Origin: Chloroflexota bacterium | GTDB taxonomy: Bacteria > Chloroflexota > Dehalococcoidia > DSTF01 > RBG-16-68-14 | Reading direction: 5' to 3' | NCBI GenBank assembly: GCA_022573935.1 | Contig: JACZTE010000075.1 | Span: 1-5,781, forward strand | DNA length: 5,781 nucleotides | Part shown: piece after piece, positions 5,264 to 5,781 of the stretch | How positions within the stretch are numbered: the first letter of the stretch is position 1 | Layout: the number at the start of each line of letters is the position of its first letter | The notes under the pieces: generated by a model | The model's database searches: none | Seen by the model: only the letters and a program-made list of their open reading frames with translations | Told to the model about the DNA's origin: nothing | Program-made: the position numbers and the translations under genes

Positions 5264-5294
5264 GCATGATTCACATGCGTGGGATATTCATGTG
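5264..5294. repeat. Two overlapping inverted repeats sharing a CATG core
   Basis: GCATG (5264-5268) pairs with CATGC (5274-5278) across 5 nt. CACATG (5272-5277) pairs with CATGTG (5289-5294) across 11 nt. The middle arm is shared, so in RNA only one hairpin could form at a time; in DNA they could be a protein-binding site. Short arms mean chance is possible. Confidence 0.45.
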
Positions 5295-5311
5295 TGCCGC
5301 GCTTCTGCGGG

Positions 5312-5335
5312 CAAAAGAAGAAGCCGAGGCTTTTG
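5312..5335 (+). terminator. Weak terminator-like hairpin after the GGDEF-like gene
   Basis: An A-rich run (5313-5322) leads into AAGC-CGAG-GCTT (5321-5332), extended by a G-T and an A-T pair, and then a TTTT run (5331-5334). The stem is short, so this is a low-strength intrinsic terminator candidate for the upstream operon, possibly acting in both directions between convergent genes. Confidence 0.3.
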
Positions 5336-5357
5336 TAGGGTAGGATGGTTGCAGCGC

Positions 5358-5379
5358 GGCCTCGGCGTGAGTAGAGGCC
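5358..5379. repeat. 6-bp inverted repeat GGCCTC/GAGGCC
   Basis: GGCCTC (5358-5363) and GAGGCC (5374-5379) flank a 10-nt loop. The left arm overlaps GCCTCGGC (5359-5366), which is the exact reverse complement of GCCGAGGC (5323-5330) in the terminator-like hairpin, so two alternative pairings are possible in a transcript. Confidence 0.4.
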
Positions 5380-5491
5380 CGAGACTGGTGGCAGGCGATT
5401 CGGACGTGCTCCGCTCGCAACTACCTTACATAATACAGCGCGGTACGGTGCGAGAGCAAGGGCGGCTTGGCGCTTTCGGCCGCCTCAGCGA

Positions 5492-5781
5492 CTAGGTGAT
5501 GGGCGGGAGCGCCGTCCAGTCGTAGCCGATGCCCGGGTCGTCGTGAGGGAGGCGGCCCTCTTCCTCAGGGTCGTAGGTCTTTGAGGTCATGTAGATCAGG
5601 TGCGCCGTCTCGCCGATGGCGCGGCAGCCGTGCGCTACGCCAGCCGGGATCTTCAGGAGCTGCGCTTCATAGTGCTCGCCCAGGAACAGCTCATCCAACT
5701 GCCCCTTGCTGGGAGAGCCTTCTCGCGTGTCGTAGAGGGCCACTTTGAGGTCACCCACGGGCACGTACCACCAGTCGATCT
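5492..5781 (-). CDS. rfbC: dTDP-4-dehydrorhamnose 3,5-epimerase-like cupin, C-terminal part (5' end outside window)
   Basis: About 96 C-terminal residues are visible; the frame runs off the right edge, and the GTG at 5764 is internal, because sequence upstream of it still fits the family (IDWWYVPVGDLKVALYD, with strand residues before the GDLKV turn). The blocks KVALYDTREGSPSKGQ, LLKIPAGVAHGC, LIYMTSKTYDPEEEGRLP and DDPGIGYDW are in the order found in RmlC/RfbC cupins. Those enzymes convert dTDP-4-keto-6-deoxyglucose to dTDP-4-keto-rhamnose in nucleotide-sugar synthesis for cell-surface polysaccharide. PAGVAHG is the cupin turn, and the SKTYDP tyrosine region lines the pocket in the family. 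The catalytic His/Lys half lies outside the window, so activity and exact substrate (rhamnose or a related sugar epimerase) cannot be checked. It converges on the GGDEF-like operon across 251 bp. Confidence 0.9.
   Translation of the reverse strand, partial: IDWWYVPVGDLKVALYDTREGSPSKGQLDELFLGEHYEAQLLKIPAGVAHGCRAIGETAHLIYMTSKTYDPEEEGRLPHDDPGIGYDWTALPPIT

Larger units (their letters stand above)
5241..5491. other. Intergenic region between convergent genes, with several inverted repeats
   Basis: These 251 bp separate the GGDEF-like gene from the convergent epimerase gene. No convincing coding sequence is present; a 77-codon open frame here lacks a Shine-Dalgarno and homology-like composition. 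The stretch is more AT-rich in places than its surroundings (for example around 5264-5294 and 5421-5436). It contains overlapping CATG-centred inverted repeats, a weak terminator-like hairpin and a pair of distant complementary 8-mers, annotated separately. Confidence 0.6.

Noticed and set aside
5410..5462. Promoter-like boxes in the spacer (CATAAT on +, TTGCTC-N18-TATTAT on -)
   Set aside because: The + strand box has no -35 partner, and the - strand pair would drive transcription only into the 3' end of the GGDEF-like gene with no gene to express; an antisense RNA cannot be excluded but is not supported.
5262..5495. 77-codon + strand open frame in the spacer before the epimerase gene
   Set aside because: No Shine-Dalgarno, odd composition (Arg/Gly-rich with Trp and Cys), no similarity I recognise, and its end runs into the convergent epimerase gene.

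Overview
The window is GC-rich, densely packed bacterial DNA with nine genes. The high GC, short spacers, Shine-Dalgarno sites close to GGAG and two apparently leaderless promoters suggest a deep-branching GC-rich lineage such as Chloroflexota/Thermomicrobia. That placement is an inference from style and protein flavour; no marker gene here proves it.

Left block (1-2532, all + strand): the C-terminal end of a GltD-like FAD/NAD(P) oxidoreductase, then a peroxiredoxin of the PrxQ/AhpE type. A candidate promoter (about 871-900) follows, and then a tight four-gene cluster: an HxlR-family winged-helix regulator, two MaoC-type hotdog proteins (a FAS1-like, probably non-catalytic partner and a catalytic R-hydratase/dehydratase subunit) and a PaaI-type hotdog thioesterase. 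Spacings within the cluster are +7, -4 and -8 nt, so it is almost certainly one transcript. The pair of MaoC proteins resembles a HadAB-type heterodimer acting on (R)-3-hydroxyacyl/enoyl thioesters, with the thioesterase releasing or editing acyl-CoA. The regulator carries the conserved N-terminal Cys of redox- or electrophile-sensing HxlR proteins.

Middle (2529-3302, - strand): a class I SAM-dependent methyltransferase, convergent with the thioesterase; their stop codons overlap. Its start lies directly behind a candidate promoter, again with essentially no leader.

Right block (3434-5240, + strand): a two-gene unit. The first encodes a 195-residue protein of unknown function with an N-terminal helix, a low-complexity linker containing a duplicated 15-bp unit, and a C-terminal alpha/beta domain of probable beta-alpha-beta-beta-alpha-beta layout. 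The second encodes a GAF plus GGDEF-like protein whose active-site signature has decayed to KDDDF, so it is probably a receptor or scaffold and not a cyclase. A 251-bp intergenic region (5241-5491) with several short inverted repeats follows, and then the C-terminal part of a dTDP-4-dehydrorhamnose 3,5-epimerase-like gene on the - strand, cut by the window edge.

No tRNA, rRNA, CRISPR array, insertion sequence or prophage gene was seen. The best candidates for something undescribed are the redox-flavoured HxlR/three-hotdog operon and the two-gene unit pairing an orphan alpha/beta protein with a degenerate GGDEF protein.
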